A stretch of DNA of 64,000 nucleotides from Stenotrophomonas raiganjensis (SeqCode) (lineage in GTDB: Bacteria > Pseudomonadota > Gammaproteobacteria > Xanthomonadales > Xanthomonadaceae). The notes below the pieces were generated by a model, which was given only the letters and a program-made list of their open reading frames with translations, was not told the origin of the DNA and ran no database searches. Below, piece after piece: positions 1 to 8,652 of the stretch; the first letter of the stretch is position 1; every line of letters starts with the position of its first letter. The stretch lies in the NCBI RefSeq assembly GCF_030658505.1, contig NZ_JAUTXR010000134.1:62001-126000 (forward strand), read 5' to 3'. A program made the position numbers and the translations under genes.

Positions 1-153
1 CTGGCGCCGCAGGCATTGGATGCGCCGCAACAGTTCGGCCTGTTCAGCGCCCCGGCCAGCAAGGCGCAGGCAGCGCTGGCAGCGATCGACCCGGACGAAC
101 TGACGCCGAAGCAGGCGTTGGAAGCGCTGTACCGGTTGAAGGCGCTGCTGTAA
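1..153 (+). CDS. mutS: DNA mismatch repair protein MutS, C-terminal end (5' truncated by window)
   Basis: The open frame from base 1 to the TAA at 151-153 encodes 50 residues ending in a helix of the type ELTPKQALEALYRLK. That is the conserved C-terminal tail of MutS (P-D-x-L-T-P-R/K-x-A-L-E-x-L-Y-x-L-K). In full-length MutS this tail contributes to tetramerisation; the ATPase and mismatch-binding domains lie left of the window. The frame is followed by a clear hairpin at 171-198. The call rests on the tail motif alone. Confidence 0.85.
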   Translation: MAPQALDAPQQFGLFSAPASKAQAALAAIDPDELTPKQALEALYRLKALL

Positions 154-170
154 CCGCAGCACGCGCGCAT

Positions 171-198
171 GGCCTCCCGCCGCCCTGCGGGAGGCCTG
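171..198 (+). terminator. Hairpin terminator after mutS
   Basis: Ten-bp perfect arms GGCCTCCCGC and GCGGGAGGCC are separated by CGCCCT, 17 nt after the mutS stop. There is only a weak T-rich tail, so termination is likely but not certain. Confidence 0.6.
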
Positions 199-232
199 TT
201 GAAAGGCTGCGCAAATCCGATTCCGCACTTCA

Positions 233-251
233 ATTGACAGAATCTATCAAT
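233..251. promoter_or_regulatory. LysR-type dyad in catalase promoter region (possible OxyR site)
   Basis: An ATTGA-N9-TCAAT dyad lies in the only AT-rich stretch between mutS and the catalase gene, about 95 bp upstream of the catalase start. The T-N11-A geometry fits LysR-type regulators. OxyR control of catalase is common in this group, so OxyR is a reasonable but unproven guess. Confidence 0.35.
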
Positions 252-345
252 CTGAATGGATCATTCGATTATTCATTTCATCTGGCCCTAGCTACAGTCG
301 AGTGAAGATGTTTTCCACGTCTTCACCGCCACCAGGAGCCAGCCG

Positions 346-1989
346 ATGAGCCAGTCCGACAACAACAACGCCAAGTGCCCGTATCACAGCGCCCCGCCGC
401 CCGCGGAAGGCGCCCAGCAGCAGCGTGAGCTGAGCACCACGCCCAAGCAGAAGCACGGCGATGACCCGGTCACGCCGATGACCACGGCCTTCGGCGCGCC
501 GGTGGTGGACAACCAGAACAGCAAGACCGCCGGCCCGCGCGGCCCGCTGCTGATGGAAGACGTGTGGCTGCTGGAAAAGCTGGCCAACCTCAACCGCGAG
601 ATCATTCCCGAGCGCCGCATGCACGCCAAGGGCTCGGGCGCGTTCGGCACCTTCACCGTCACTCACGACATCAGCAAGTACACCCGCGCCAAGCTGTTCG
701 AGAAGGTCGGCAAGCAGACCGAGATGTTCGCCCGCTTCACCACGGTGGCCGGCGAGCGTGGCGCCGCCGACGCCGAGCGTGACATCCGCGGCTTCGCGCT
801 GAAGTTCTACACCGAAGAAGGCAACTGGGACCTGGTCGGCAACAACACCCCGGTGTTCTTCCTGCGCGATCCGCGCAAGTTCGCCGACCTCAACAAGGCC
901 GTGAAGCGCGACCCGCACACCAACCTGCGCAGCGCGCGCAACAACTGGGACTTCTGGACGCTGCTGCCCGAAGCCCTGCTGCAGGTGACCGTGGTGATGA
1001 GCGACCGCGGCATTCCGCGCAGCTTCCGCCACATGCATGGCTTCGGCTCGCACACCTACAGCTTCACCAACGCCGACAGCGAACGCTTCTGGGTGAAGTT
1101 CCACTTCGTCAGCCAGCAGGGCATCGAATCGCTGACCGACGCGCAGGCGCAGATCCTGGTCGGCCATGACCGCGAAAGCCACGGCCGCGACCTGTTCGCC
1201 GCCATCGAGAAGGGCGACTTCCCGAAGTGGAAGCTGTTCATCCAGGTCATGCCGGAGCTGGACGCGGAAACCTACCGCGTGCATCCGTTCGACCTGACCA
1301 AGGTGTGGCCGAAGAGCGACTACCCGCTGATCGAAGTGGGCCAGTTCGAACTGAACCGCAACCCGGTCAACTGGTACCAGGACGTCGAGCAGTCGGCGTT
1401 CGCACCGAGCAACCTGGTGCCGGGCATCGGTCCGTCGCCGGACAAGATGCTGCAGGCGCGCCTGTTCGCCTATTCCGATGCGCAGCGCTACCGCCTGGGC
1501 GTGAACCACCACCAGATTCCGGTAAACGCCGCGCGCTGCCCGGTGCACAGCAACCACCGCGATGGTGCGATGCGCGTGGATGGCAACTACGGCGGCCTGC
1601 CGCACTACGAACCGAACAGCTACGGCCAGTGGCAGGAGCAGCCGGAGTACCGCGAACCGCCGATGAAGATCCGGGGCGACGCCGACTTCTGGAATTTCCG
1701 CGAGGACGACGCCGACTACTTCAGCCAGCCGGGTGCGCTGTTCCGCAGCTACAACCAGGCCCAGAAGGAGCGCCTGTTCGCCAACACCGCCCGCGCCCTG
1801 GGTGATGCGCCGGACTTCATCAAGCAGCGCCACATCGACAACTGCAGCAAGGCCGACCCGGCCTACGGCGCTGGCGTCGCAGCGGCCCTGAAGGCGCTGG
1901 CCAGCCAGCCATCGGATCCGTTCAAGCCGGCGCAGCCGGAAGCGGACTTCCCCACCGCCACCCCGGGCGCGGAAGACATCGAGCTCTGA
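346..1989 (+). CDS. katA: Monofunctional haem catalase
   Basis: A 547-aa catalase converting hydrogen peroxide to water and oxygen. The catalytic His is in [11 protein letters not shown] (about H93). The distal Asn lies in [11 protein letters not shown] (about N166/N167), and the proximal haem Tyr is in [14 protein letters not shown]. No signal peptide is visible, so it is probably cytoplasmic. The ATG is preceded by AGGAG at a good distance. The length is somewhat above the usual 480-500 aa of small-subunit catalases, with extra sequence in a low-complexity N-terminus of about 40 residues and a Pro/Ala-rich C-terminus. It is monocistronic between two hairpins. The symbol follows the family; several paralogues (katA, katB) exist and the clade was not determined. 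Confidence 0.93.
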   Translation: MSQSDNNNAKCPYHSAPPPAEGAQQQRELSTTPKQKHGDDPVTPMTTAFGAPVVDNQNSKTAGPRGPLLMEDVWLLEKLANLNREIIPERRMHAKGSGAFGTFTVTHDISKYTRAKLFEKVGKQTEMFARFTTVAGERGAADAERDIRGFALKFYTEEGNWDLVGNNTPVFFLRDPRKFADLNKAVKRDPHTNLRSARNNWDFWTLLPEALLQVTVVMSDRGIPRSFRHMHGFGSHTYSFTNADSERFWVKFHFVSQQGIESLTDAQAQILVGHDRESHGRDLFAAIEKGDFPKWKLFIQVMPELDAETYRVHPFDLTKVWPKSDYPLIEVGQFELNRNPVNWYQDVEQSAFAPSNLVPGIGPSPDKMLQARLFAYSDAQRYRLGVNHHQIPVNAARCPVHSNHRDGAMRVDGNYGGLPHYEPNSYGQWQEQPEYREPPMKIRGDADFWNFREDDADYFSQPGALFRSYNQAQKERLFANTARALGDAPDFIKQRHIDNCSKADPAYGAGVAAALKALASQPSDPFKPAQPEADFPTATPGAEDIEL

Positions 1990-2010
1990 TCGCCCTCCCC
2001 CGCGTACGGC

Positions 2011-2044
2011 ACGCCGCCTCCCCGTGAGGCGGCGTCGCCGTTTT
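2011..2044 (+). terminator. Rho-independent terminator after catalase
   Basis: Ten-bp arms ACGCCGCCTC and GAGGCGGCGT with a 5-nt loop are followed by CGCCGTTTT, 22 nt after the catalase stop. Confidence 0.8.
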
Positions 2045-2096
2045 AACGGTCCGCGTCGTACCTTCTGCACGCCCACCCCAATCAAGGATTCCGCAG

Positions 2097-2699
2097 ATGA
2101 GCCTGACCGATGAACTTCTCGCCAAACTGCAGGGCGCCCCGCTGCAGCAGGTGTCACAGCAGCTTGGCATCAGCGATACCCAGGCCTCCGGTGCGATCAG
2201 TGCCGCGCTGCCGGTGCTGATGGGCGCGCTGGGCAACAACGCCTCGCAGCCGCAGGGCGCGCAGGCCCTGCTCGGCGCCTTGCAGAACAACCACAGCGGC
2301 CTGGATCTGGGCAGCGTGCTCGGCTCGGTGCTGGGTGGCGGCAACGGCGGTGCCGCCAGCGACGGTGCAGGCATCCTCGGCCACATCTTCGGCGGCAGCC
2401 AGCAGAAGGTGGAAACCGGCCTGGCCCAGGCCACCCAGCTCGACAGCGGCCGTACCAGCCAGCTGCTGCAGATCCTCGCGCCGATCGTGATGGCCTTCCT
2501 CGCCCAGCGTCTCGGCGGCGGCCAGGCCGATGCCGGCTCGCTCAGCCAGGCACTCGGCCAGGAAAAGCAGCAGGTGCAGCAGCAGGGCGGCATCGCCGGC
2601 GGCCTGCTCGGCAGCGTGCTGGACCAGGACGGCGACGGCCAGTTCGGCGTGAGCGACCTGCTCAAGCTCGGTGGCAACCTGCTGGGCGGCAAGCGCTGA
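2097..2699 (+). CDS. DUF937 (YidB-like) protein with EF-hand-like loop
   Basis: A 200-aa protein rich in Gly, Gln and Ala. The first roughly 140 residues fit the DUF937/YidB family: an N-terminal helix LTDELLAKLQG, then repeated Gly-Ser-Val-Leu-Gly segments and a helical region with QILAPIVMAFLAQRL. Near the C-terminus is DQDGDGQFGVSDLL, a D-x-D-x-D-G calcium-binding EF-hand-like loop, followed by GGNLLGG. There is no obvious signal peptide. The function is unknown; the EF-hand suggests calcium or other divalent metal binding. It stands alone downstream of the catalase terminator. Confidence 0.8.
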   Translation: MSLTDELLAKLQGAPLQQVSQQLGISDTQASGAISAALPVLMGALGNNASQPQGAQALLGALQNNHSGLDLGSVLGSVLGGGNGGAASDGAGILGHIFGGSQQKVETGLAQATQLDSGRTSQLLQILAPIVMAFLAQRLGGGQADAGSLSQALGQEKQQVQQQGGIAGGLLGSVLDQDGDGQFGVSDLLKLGGNLLGGKR

Positions 2700-2732
2700 G
2701 GCAGGCGGGCGCCGGGCAGGGTCCGGCGCCCC

Positions 2733-3140
2733 TTACAACGCGTCGATATCGCCCAGCGCTCGGATCAATCGTCGCGCGCGCTTGTCCGGTTTGTGTTCCG
2801 GCGGTTGGAAACCATCGCGCGCGGCGATGCGCAGTGCGCGCTGCTCGGCACGGCGCGCCTTCGAGGCTTCGCTCTCGGCATACAGCAGCTGCGCGGTCGG
2901 CGCCGGGCCACGCTGATCGCTCAGACCCAGCACCTGGATCTCGAAATGCTCCTCGCCGCGGTCGACCTGCAGCTGCTCGCCGACACGCACTGCGCGCGAG
3001 GACTTCGGGCGCTGCCCCGCGACGCTGACCTTGCCGGTTTCGATGGCCTGCTTGGCCAGGCTACGGGTCTTGAAAAAACGGGCCGCCCACAGCCAGATGT
3101 CCAGGCGGACACTGGGCGACAGCGGGGAAAGCTCGGACAT
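2733..3140 (-). CDS. hslR: Hsp15-like RNA-binding S4 domain protein
   Basis: A 135-aa protein with an N-terminal S4 RNA-binding fold: VRLDIWLWAARFFKTRSLAKQAI is followed by KVSVAGQRPKSSRAV. The C-terminus is basic (KPDKRARRLIRAL). Hsp15 binds 50S subunits carrying stalled nascent chains and helps recycle them. Length and domain layout match the family. The start chosen is the first Met before the S4 domain. A small lipoprotein gene lies 9 bp upstream on the same strand and may be co-transcribed. Confidence 0.9.
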   Translation of the reverse strand: MSELSPLSPSVRLDIWLWAARFFKTRSLAKQAIETGKVSVAGQRPKSSRAVRVGEQLQVDRGEEHFEIQVLGLSDQRGPAPTAQLLYAESEASKARRAEQRALRIAARDGFQPPEHKPDKRARRLIRALGDIDAL

Positions 3141-3149
3141 CGGCTGGGA

Positions 3150-3389
3150 CTACTCCGTTCGCTTGTTCAGGGGACGCGGGTTGTCGGGGTCGGTGCGGCA
3201 GCCACTGCCCCCGATCAAGGTGGGTACGCCGGCAGACAGATCCTGGCGCTGGCTGCCGACCAGGCACTCGGGGCGGTCGGTCGGCCGCACCTGGGCATCG
3301 CCCAGCCGGTCACCTGTCGAACATGCGGCCAGTGCGGCGCCGATCAAGGCCAGCGCCAGGGCCCGCGTCACCTGCAGTCGTTGATGCAT
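3150..3389 (-). CDS. Small predicted lipoprotein
   Basis: A 79-aa product with a short basic N-terminus, a hydrophobic stretch and the lipobox LAAC, giving a mature lipoprotein of about 55 residues that contains two further Cys (ECLVG, GSGC). I chose MHQRL as the start because it places the signal peptide at normal length; a start five codons upstream is possible. No family was recognised. It lies directly upstream of the Hsp15 gene and diverges from the MATE gene. Confidence 0.65.
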   Translation of the reverse strand: MHQRLQVTRALALALIGAALAACSTGDRLGDAQVRPTDRPECLVGSQRQDLSAGVPTLIGGSGCRTDPDNPRPLNKRTE

Positions 3390-3451
3390 TGCCACATCCC
3401 GCAAACCGGCTTGGTGCTAGTGTGCGCCTCCCGGGATTCGATCACCACTCC

Positions 3452-4924
3452 ATGGCCAAAGCGCCGCTTGACCTGACCTCCGGCCCGATCGGCCGCAATC
3501 TCCTGCTGTTTTCGCTGCCGATCCTGGCAGGCAACATCGCGCAGTCGCTGAACGGCTCGGTGAATGCGGTCTGGGTCGGACGTTTCCTGGGCGAGGCTGC
3601 ACTGACCGCCACCGCGAACGCCAACAACATCATGTTCTTCCTGATCGGTTCGGTGTTCGGCTTCGGTATGGCCTCGACCATCCTGATCGGCCAGGCGATC
3701 GGCGCGCGCGACATCACCCAGGCGCGGCGCGTGGTCGGCACCAGCGCCACGTTCTTCATCGGCCTGTCGGTGATCATCGCCATCGCCGGCTGGTTCATGG
3801 CCCATCCGCTGCTGGCGGCGATGGGCACGCCGGCCGCCTCGCTGCCACTGGCCGAGGCCTACCTGCAGATCATCTTCCTGGCGATGCCGACGCTGTACGC
3901 GTTCGCCTTCCTCACTGCCGCACTGCGCGGTGCCGGTGATTCGCGCACGCCGTTCCGCTTCCTGATGGTGTCGGTGGCGCTGGATATCGTACTGAACCCG
4001 GTGCTGATCTTCGGCATGGGGCCGTTCCCGGCATTGGGTATTGCTGGCTCGGCCTGGGCCACGCTGGTCGCGCAGTCACTGTCGCTGGCCGGCCTGCTGC
4101 TGTACATGCGGCGCAAGCGCCACATTTTGTGGCTGGGCCGCGCCGACATGCGCCTGTTCAAGCTCGACCTGACCATCCTCAAGGCCCTGGTGCTCAAGGG
4201 CGTGCCGATGGGCCTGCAGATGGTGCTGATCTCGCTGTCGGTAATCCTGCTGATGACCATGGTCAACCAGTACGGCACCGACACCGGCGCGGGCTATGGC
4301 GCTTCCCTGCAGCTGTGGAACTACCTGCAGATGCCGGCGATGGCGATCGGCGCGGCGTGCTCGTCGATGGCCGCACAGAACGTCGGTGCGCAGCGTTGGG
4401 ACCGCGTGCGTGGCACCGCGCGCCAGGGTGTGCTGTTCAACTTCCTGCTGACCGGCGCGCTGATCCTGCCGCTGGTGGTGTTCGACCGGCAGCTGCTGGC
4501 ACTGTTCCTGCCACCGGCCAGCCAGGCGCTGGACATCGCCCGCCACCTCAACCACGTGGCGATCGGCTCGTTCCTGTTCTTCGGCGTCAGCTTCGTGATC
4601 TCCGGGGTGGTGCGCTCGACGGGTGCAGTGATCCCGCCGCTGCTGATCCTGGCTGGCTCACTGTGGGGCGTGCGCGTGCCGTTCGCCGAACTGCTGCAAC
4701 CGTACTGGGGCGCGGATGCGATCTGGTGGAGTTTCCCGGTCAGCTCGCTGGTGTCGATGCTGCTGTCGCTGGCGTATTACCGCTGGGGTGGCTGGCGCAA
4801 GGCGAAGATGATGGGCAAGCCTCCGCACGCCGAAGAACTGGCCACACCCTCGGAGATTCCGGCCTGCCCGCCATCGCCGGTGGCCGACCCGGATGCCGCG
4901 CTGGATGCCACTCCGCCGCGTTGA
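3452..4924 (+). CDS. MATE family efflux transporter
   Basis: A 490-aa polytopic membrane protein with about 12 transmembrane segments in two homologous halves. It begins with the typical MATE motif LTSGPIGRNLLLFSLPILAGN. MATE proteins export cationic drugs or metabolites using Na+ or H+ gradients. The frame stays open upstream, but the ATG at 3452 begins right before the conserved N-terminus and was preferred. The C-terminal 35 residues are Pro/Ala-rich and probably cytoplasmic. The gene diverges from the lipoprotein gene with a short intergenic gap. The substrate cannot be read from the sequence. Confidence 0.92.
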   Translation: MAKAPLDLTSGPIGRNLLLFSLPILAGNIAQSLNGSVNAVWVGRFLGEAALTATANANNIMFFLIGSVFGFGMASTILIGQAIGARDITQARRVVGTSATFFIGLSVIIAIAGWFMAHPLLAAMGTPAASLPLAEAYLQIIFLAMPTLYAFAFLTAALRGAGDSRTPFRFLMVSVALDIVLNPVLIFGMGPFPALGIAGSAWATLVAQSLSLAGLLLYMRRKRHILWLGRADMRLFKLDLTILKALVLKGVPMGLQMVLISLSVILLMTMVNQYGTDTGAGYGASLQLWNYLQMPAMAIGAACSSMAAQNVGAQRWDRVRGTARQGVLFNFLLTGALILPLVVFDRQLLALFLPPASQALDIARHLNHVAIGSFLFFGVSFVISGVVRSTGAVIPPLLILAGSLWGVRVPFAELLQPYWGADAIWWSFPVSSLVSMLLSLAYYRWGGWRKAKMMGKPPHAEELATPSEIPACPPSPVADPDAALDATPPR

Positions 4925-4959
4925 GGTGGATGCGGGCCGTTGGTCCGCACAGGCCTGTC

Positions 4960-4983
4960 AGCCGAGCATGGGCTCGGCTCTAC
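4960..4983 (-). repeat. GTAG palindromic repeat (SMAG-like)
   Basis: Read on the minus strand it begins GTAGAGCCGAGC, then CCATGCTCGGCT: a short stem led by the GTAG tetranucleotide. The same stem sequence recurs at 18346-18474. Confidence 0.65.
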
Positions 4984-4992
4984 AGAAGACGG

Positions 4993-5400
4993 TCAGCGTT
5001 TCTTCTTCGCTGCGTTGAACTTGGCTGCCGCGCGCAGCAGTGCCTTCAACGCCGTGGCATTGGGCATCGCACCTTCAGGGATGTCGATCGCGCGCCGCGT
5101 ATTGCCGTCCAGGCTGGCGTTGAACAGGCCTTTCGGATCGGCCAGCGCCGCCCCGTTGGCGAAGGTCAGTTTCACCGCCTGCTTGTAGGTCTCGCCGGTG
5201 CACAGGATGCCGTTGTGCTCCCACACCGGTGTACCGCGCCACTTCCAGGTTTCCTGCACGTCGGGCAGCGCTTCATGGATCAACGCACGCACGCGTGCCA
5301 GTGTTTCACCGCGCCAGTCGCCCAGCTCGGCAATGCGTGCATCGATCAACTCGGTGGCCGGTGTTCCGGCATCGGCCGGGTTGGGGGCATGCGTGGCCAT
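4993..5400 (-). CDS. DUF1801 domain protein (first of two adjacent)
   Basis: A 135-aa soluble protein of the DUF1801 (YdhG-like) type. It has a helical N-terminus with an ALIHEALPDVQETWKWRGTPVW core, then a beta region containing TYKQAVKLTFANGA, and a Lys-rich C-terminus. The W-x-x-P-V/M-W/Y element matches the neighbouring gene. No catalytic residues are known for the family. It is followed upstream on the same strand by the second DUF1801 gene, 38 bp away, so the two probably form one unit. Confidence 0.8.
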   Translation of the reverse strand: MATHAPNPADAGTPATELIDARIAELGDWRGETLARVRALIHEALPDVQETWKWRGTPVWEHNGILCTGETYKQAVKLTFANGAALADPKGLFNASLDGNTRRAIDIPEGAMPNATALKALLRAAAKFNAAKKKR

Positions 5401-5438
5401 CAGGAGCTCTCGTCGGGAAAGGAATGAGAAGGTCGGGG

Positions 5439-5873
5439 TTACATGCGTTCGCCGGGCAACGCGGCGGCCTGGCGCACCCAGTCGAGGAACCGGGCTTCAT
5501 CCAGTACGCCATCCTGTGCAATGTGCAGGTAGCGCGTATCGGCACTTTTGGACGGCTCCGGCGGCACCGGTTTCAGCGCAGCGCCGCGGAAGAACGCCAC
5601 CTTGATGTAGCGGGTGAAGCAATGGAAGCTGAGAAACCACCCTTCGCCCGGCGCAACCGCATACATCGGCGAGTTCCACTTCACCGCCTTGTGCACGCCC
5701 GGTACGGCCTGCTCGATCAATGCATCCAGTCGCGCGCCGATCGGCCGCTTCCAGTCCGGCATGGCGGCGATATACGCCTGCACCGGGGCATCGCCCTCGC
5801 CCTTGGCGATCTGCGGGTTGCCACCGGACAGCAGCGCGGGCGCAGTGGAAGGCGCGGTTCGCTTGGCGGGCAT
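5439..5873 (-). CDS. DUF1801 domain protein (second of two adjacent)
   Basis: A 144-aa soluble protein with DUF1801 features: an RLDALIEQAVPGVHKAVKW helix, then NSPMYAVAPGEGWF and FTRYIKVAFFRGAAL. It shares the W-x-x-P core with the adjacent gene but is otherwise divergent, so the pair looks like an old duplication or two separately acquired members. The N-terminal 25 residues are low complexity. The function is unknown. Confidence 0.8.
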   Translation of the reverse strand: MPAKRTAPSTAPALLSGGNPQIAKGEGDAPVQAYIAAMPDWKRPIGARLDALIEQAVPGVHKAVKWNSPMYAVAPGEGWFLSFHCFTRYIKVAFFRGAALKPVPPEPSKSADTRYLHIAQDGVLDEARFLDWVRQAAALPGERM

Positions 5874-5951
5874 CGCACGATACGTCCATCGGGATGAAGC
5901 TGCAGCCTAGCGCGGGCCCGCGCGGTGGTCACGGCGCACTGCGCCATCGGC

Positions 5952-6332
5952 TCAGTCCGCCTGCCGCGCGCGGAACTGGCGCCAGTCCGGCAGCTTGCGG
6001 TGGCGGCGCAGCGCGCGCATCAGGGCCGCCATCACCACGCCGAACAGCGCACCGGCCAACAGCCCGGCCACCAGCAGCAACGCGAGCGGGCGTTCGCTGC
6101 CCTGCCACAGCATCAGCCACATCAGCGCGGTCCAGAACAGCCCGAACAACAGGCCCTGCACCACCGCATTGGTACCAAAACCGGCCAGGATCGGCGGCGG
6201 CAATGCGATGCCCATGCGCCACAGCAGGCGATGCAGCAACGGCGCCGACTGCACACGCGCCAGCCCCTTGCCGTCGAGGAAGCGCAACGCCGACTGGATC
6301 ACGGCGGGATAGCGCGGGTTGATGTCGTTCAT
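5952..6332 (-). CDS. DUF6404 family membrane protein
   Basis: A 126-aa protein with an N-terminal soluble part ending in PLLHRLLWRMGIALPPP, the hallmark of the DUF6404 family, then two transmembrane helices and a basic tail. The longer frame upstream overlaps the rplS terminator, so the ATG at 6332 was chosen. The function is unknown. It lies downstream of rplS on the same strand but beyond a hairpin at 6370-6389. Confidence 0.75.
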   Translation of the reverse strand: MNDINPRYPAVIQSALRFLDGKGLARVQSAPLLHRLLWRMGIALPPPILAGFGTNAVVQGLLFGLFWTALMWLMLWQGSERPLALLLVAGLLAGALFGVVMAALMRALRRHRKLPDWRQFRARQAD

Positions 6333-6369
6333 CACCTGATCGTGGCCGATGCGATGCCGGAAACGCAAA

Positions 6370-6389
6370 CGGCCACCCGAAGGTGGCCG
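6370..6389 (-). terminator. Hairpin terminator after rplS
   Basis: Eight-bp arms CGGCCACC and GGTGGCCG enclose a CGAA tetraloop. On the minus strand they are followed by TTTGCGTTT, 26 nt after the rplS stop. Confidence 0.65.
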
Positions 6390-6414
6390 TCGCGGCAACA
6401 ACCGAAGTTGTTTA

Positions 6415-6816
6415 TCAGGCCTTTTCGGCCAGACGGGCAGCCTTGGCGGCAGCAGCGGCAGCCAGGTCTTCCTTGATGCGGGCAGCCTTGCCTTCCAGGC
6501 CACGCAGGTAGTACAGCTTGCCGGCGCGGACCTTACCACGACGCTTCACTTCGACCGAGTCGATGATGGCGCTGTGGGTCTGGAAAACGCGCTCGACGCC
6601 GTAGCCGTGCGAGATCTTGCGGACGGTGAACGAGGAGTTCAGGCCGGCGTTCTTGGTGGCGATGACAACGCCTTCGTAGGCCTGCACGCGCTCGCGGCTG
6701 CCTTCCTTCACCTTCACGTTGACGACAACGGTGTCGCCCTGGCTGAACTTCGGCAGTTCACGGGTGATCTGGGCGGATTCGAATTCCGCGACGATGGACT
6801 TGTTCAGCTTGCTCAT
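6415..6816 (-). CDS. rplS: 50S ribosomal protein L19
   Basis: A 133-aa protein beginning [13 protein letters not shown] and containing [20 protein letters not shown] and [18 protein letters not shown], both L19 signatures. L19 sits at the 30S-50S interface. The C-terminus has an Ala/Lys-rich extension beyond the usual 115 residues, as in other Xanthomonadaceae. It is the last gene of the rpsP-rimM-trmD-rplS operon, 154 bp after trmD. Confidence 0.98.
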   Translation of the reverse strand: MSKLNKSIVAEFESAQITRELPKFSQGDTVVVNVKVKEGSRERVQAYEGVVIATKNAGLNSSFTVRKISHGYGVERVFQTHSAIIDSVEVKRRGKVRAGKLYYLRGLEGKAARIKEDLAAAAAAKAARLAEKA

Positions 6817-6970
6817 GGGTTACACCGATTCTTGTTCGGGTGGGCGTGTCGTGTCGACAACGTAGGCTCATGCAGTCACCGGACTGTGCTGCACGTTTGT
6901 TGTGGGTACTGCGCGCGCCGGCCGGGGCTGGCGGTAATTGGCCATGATAGCCGATAAAGCCGGCCCTGCG

Positions 6971-7729
6971 CTAGGGGTCGGCCTTCTGTCTCTGGGCCTG
7001 GCGGGCCTGTTCCAGCAGTTTGCGGTCGGCCTTGCCCAGCGCCTGTTCATCCAGCAGGTCCGGGCGCCGCTGGGCGGTACGGACCAGCGACTGCTGGCGG
7101 CGCCAGGCCGCGATGGCCGCGTGGTTGCCCGAGCGCAGCACGTCCGGCACGTCCCCCAGCGGGTGCTGGGCCGGCTGGCTGTAATGCGGGCAGTCGAGCA
7201 GGCCGAGGTCGCCCTCGAAGCTGTCCTGCGCCGCCGATTCCGCGTCGTTCAGGGCCCCGTCCTGCAGGCGGGCCACGGCGTCGATGATCACTGCCGCACC
7301 CAGTTCGCCGCCAGACAGCACGTAGTCGCCGAGGGAAATCTCTTCGTCCACATTGGCTTCCAGGAAACGCTCGTCGATGCCCTCGTAGCGGCCGCAGAGC
7401 AGGACCATGCGCGGCAATGCCGCCAGTTCCCGCACCTTGGCCTGGGTCAACGGCGCCCCCTGCGGGCTGAGGTAGATCACCCGTGCCGGGGTCGGATCAG
7501 CATCGCGGATCGCCTGCAGGCAGGCCTGCAGCGGCTCGATCAGCATCACCATGCCCGGGCCACCACCGAATGGACGGTCGTCCACCCGGCGGTAGTTGCC
7601 TTCGGCGTAATCACGGGGGTTCCAGCCGTGCAGGCTGAACAGCCCCTTCTCCTGAGCGCGCCCGACCACGCCCAACCCAGCGGACTGGGCGAGGAACTCG
7701 GGGAACAGGGTGATGACGTCGAAACGCAT
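6971..7729 (-). CDS. trmD: tRNA (guanine-37-N1)-methyltransferase
   Basis: A 252-aa SPOUT enzyme that methylates G37 of tRNAs using SAM, preventing +1 frameshifts. [12 protein letters not shown] at the N-terminus, [13 protein letters not shown] and [10 protein letters not shown] are the conserved trefoil-knot SAM-binding segments. The length is normal. It begins 8 nt after the rimM stop, in the standard operon order. Confidence 0.98.
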   Translation of the reverse strand: MRFDVITLFPEFLAQSAGLGVVGRAQEKGLFSLHGWNPRDYAEGNYRRVDDRPFGGGPGMVMLIEPLQACLQAIRDADPTPARVIYLSPQGAPLTQAKVRELAALPRMVLLCGRYEGIDERFLEANVDEEISLGDYVLSGGELGAAVIIDAVARLQDGALNDAESAAQDSFEGDLGLLDCPHYSQPAQHPLGDVPDVLRSGNHAAIAAWRRQQSLVRTAQRRPDLLDEQALGKADRKLLEQARQAQRQKADP

Positions 7730-7737
7730 GCGTGTGC

Positions 7738-8250
7738 TCAGAACTCGGGATCCCAGTCGACCACGACCAGGTTGGCCTCGAAGTCGACTGATTTGACGAA
7801 GTCCGGCTGCACGAACGGAATCATCCGCTCGCGGTCGCCACGGACCACCACCACGTCGTTGGCGCCGGTGCTGAACAGGTGCGAGACCTGGCCCAGGGCA
7901 ACGCCCTCGGTGGTCTTCACATCCAGGCCTTCCAGGTCCACCCAGTAATACTCATCGGGCTTCGGTGGCGGCAAGGCACTGCGGGCCACGTAGATCTCGG
8001 TGCCGCGCATCGCTTCGACCGCATCACGGTCCTCGACGCCGGGGAAACGGGCGACCAGGTGCTTGCCACTGTCGCGGCCACGCACACCTTCAATCGTGGT
8101 TTCCACGCCGGACGGGCTGCGCACGATCCACGGCTGGTAACGGAAAATGGCGGAACGTGGCTCGGTCCAGGACTCGAGCTTGATCTCGCCGCGCACACCA
8201 AAAGCGCCGACAACCCTGCCCAGCAGGATGCGGCGCTCGATATCTTTCAT
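7738..8250 (-). CDS. rimM: Ribosome maturation factor RimM
   Basis: A 170-aa 16S rRNA processing factor that acts on the 30S head through protein S19. The RimM N-domain ([19 protein letters not shown]) is followed by a PRC-barrel ([11 protein letters not shown] to VDWDPEF). The frame is open further upstream into rpsP, but the ATG at 8250 precedes the conserved start. A strong hairpin at 8266-8287 lies between rpsP and this start. Confidence 0.97.
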   Translation of the reverse strand: MKDIERRILLGRVVGAFGVRGEIKLESWTEPRSAIFRYQPWIVRSPSGVETTIEGVRGRDSGKHLVARFPGVEDRDAVEAMRGTEIYVARSALPPPKPDEYYWVDLEGLDVKTTEGVALGQVSHLFSTGANDVVVVRGDRERMIPFVQPDFVKSVDFEANLVVVDWDPEF

Positions 8251-8265
8251 CTGCTTCAACCAAGA

Positions 8266-8287
8266 GGGCCACGCCGAAGCGTGGCCC
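8266..8287 (-). promoter_or_regulatory. Hairpin in rpsP-rimM intergenic spacer
   Basis: Nine-bp perfect arms GGGCCACGC and GCGTGGCCC enclose a CGAA tetraloop between the rpsP stop and the rimM ATG. With no U-run it is unlikely to be a full terminator. It probably adjusts rimM expression relative to rpsP by mRNA processing, stability or ribosome access. Confidence 0.55.
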
Positions 8288-8294
8288 GTCAGGA

Positions 8295-8555
8295 TCAGGC
8301 CGCAGCGGCCTGGGACTTGGTCGCTTCCTTGATCAGGTTGCGGACCTTGTCGGTCGGCTGGGCGCCGTTCTTGACCCAATGGTCAACGCGGGCCAGGTCC
8401 AGCTCGATGCGCTTCTCGGCGCCCTGGGCGACCGGGTTGTAGAAGCCAACGCGCTCGATGTTGCGGCCGTCGCGCGCGCTGCGCACGTCGGTGACGATGA
8501 TGTGGTAGAACGGACGCTTCTTGGCGCCGCCGCGGGTCAGTCGAATCTTGACCAT
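8295..8555 (-). CDS. rpsP: 30S ribosomal protein S16
   Basis: An 86-aa protein with the invariant N-terminus [19 protein letters not shown] and [20 protein letters not shown]. It is a primary 30S assembly protein and the first gene of the rpsP-rimM-trmD-rplS operon on the minus strand. Confidence 0.98.
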   Translation of the reverse strand: MVKIRLTRGGAKKRPFYHIIVTDVRSARDGRNIERVGFYNPVAQGAEKRIELDLARVDHWVKNGAQPTDKVRNLIKEATKSQAAAA

Positions 8556-8652
8556 GGTGTTTTTCCTATTGCCCAGTCGCCAGGATGGCGAGGTAAGCGG
8601 GCGATTATAGCGGCAGAGCCCGGCCGAGCCAACCCCGGGGGGCCAACCCGGG

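Noticed and set aside
292-2157. 621-aa open frame on the minus strand over the catalase gene
   Set aside because: It is the antisense shadow of a highly biased GC-rich gene: low-complexity Arg/Val/Ala product, no family motif, while the plus strand encodes a complete catalase.
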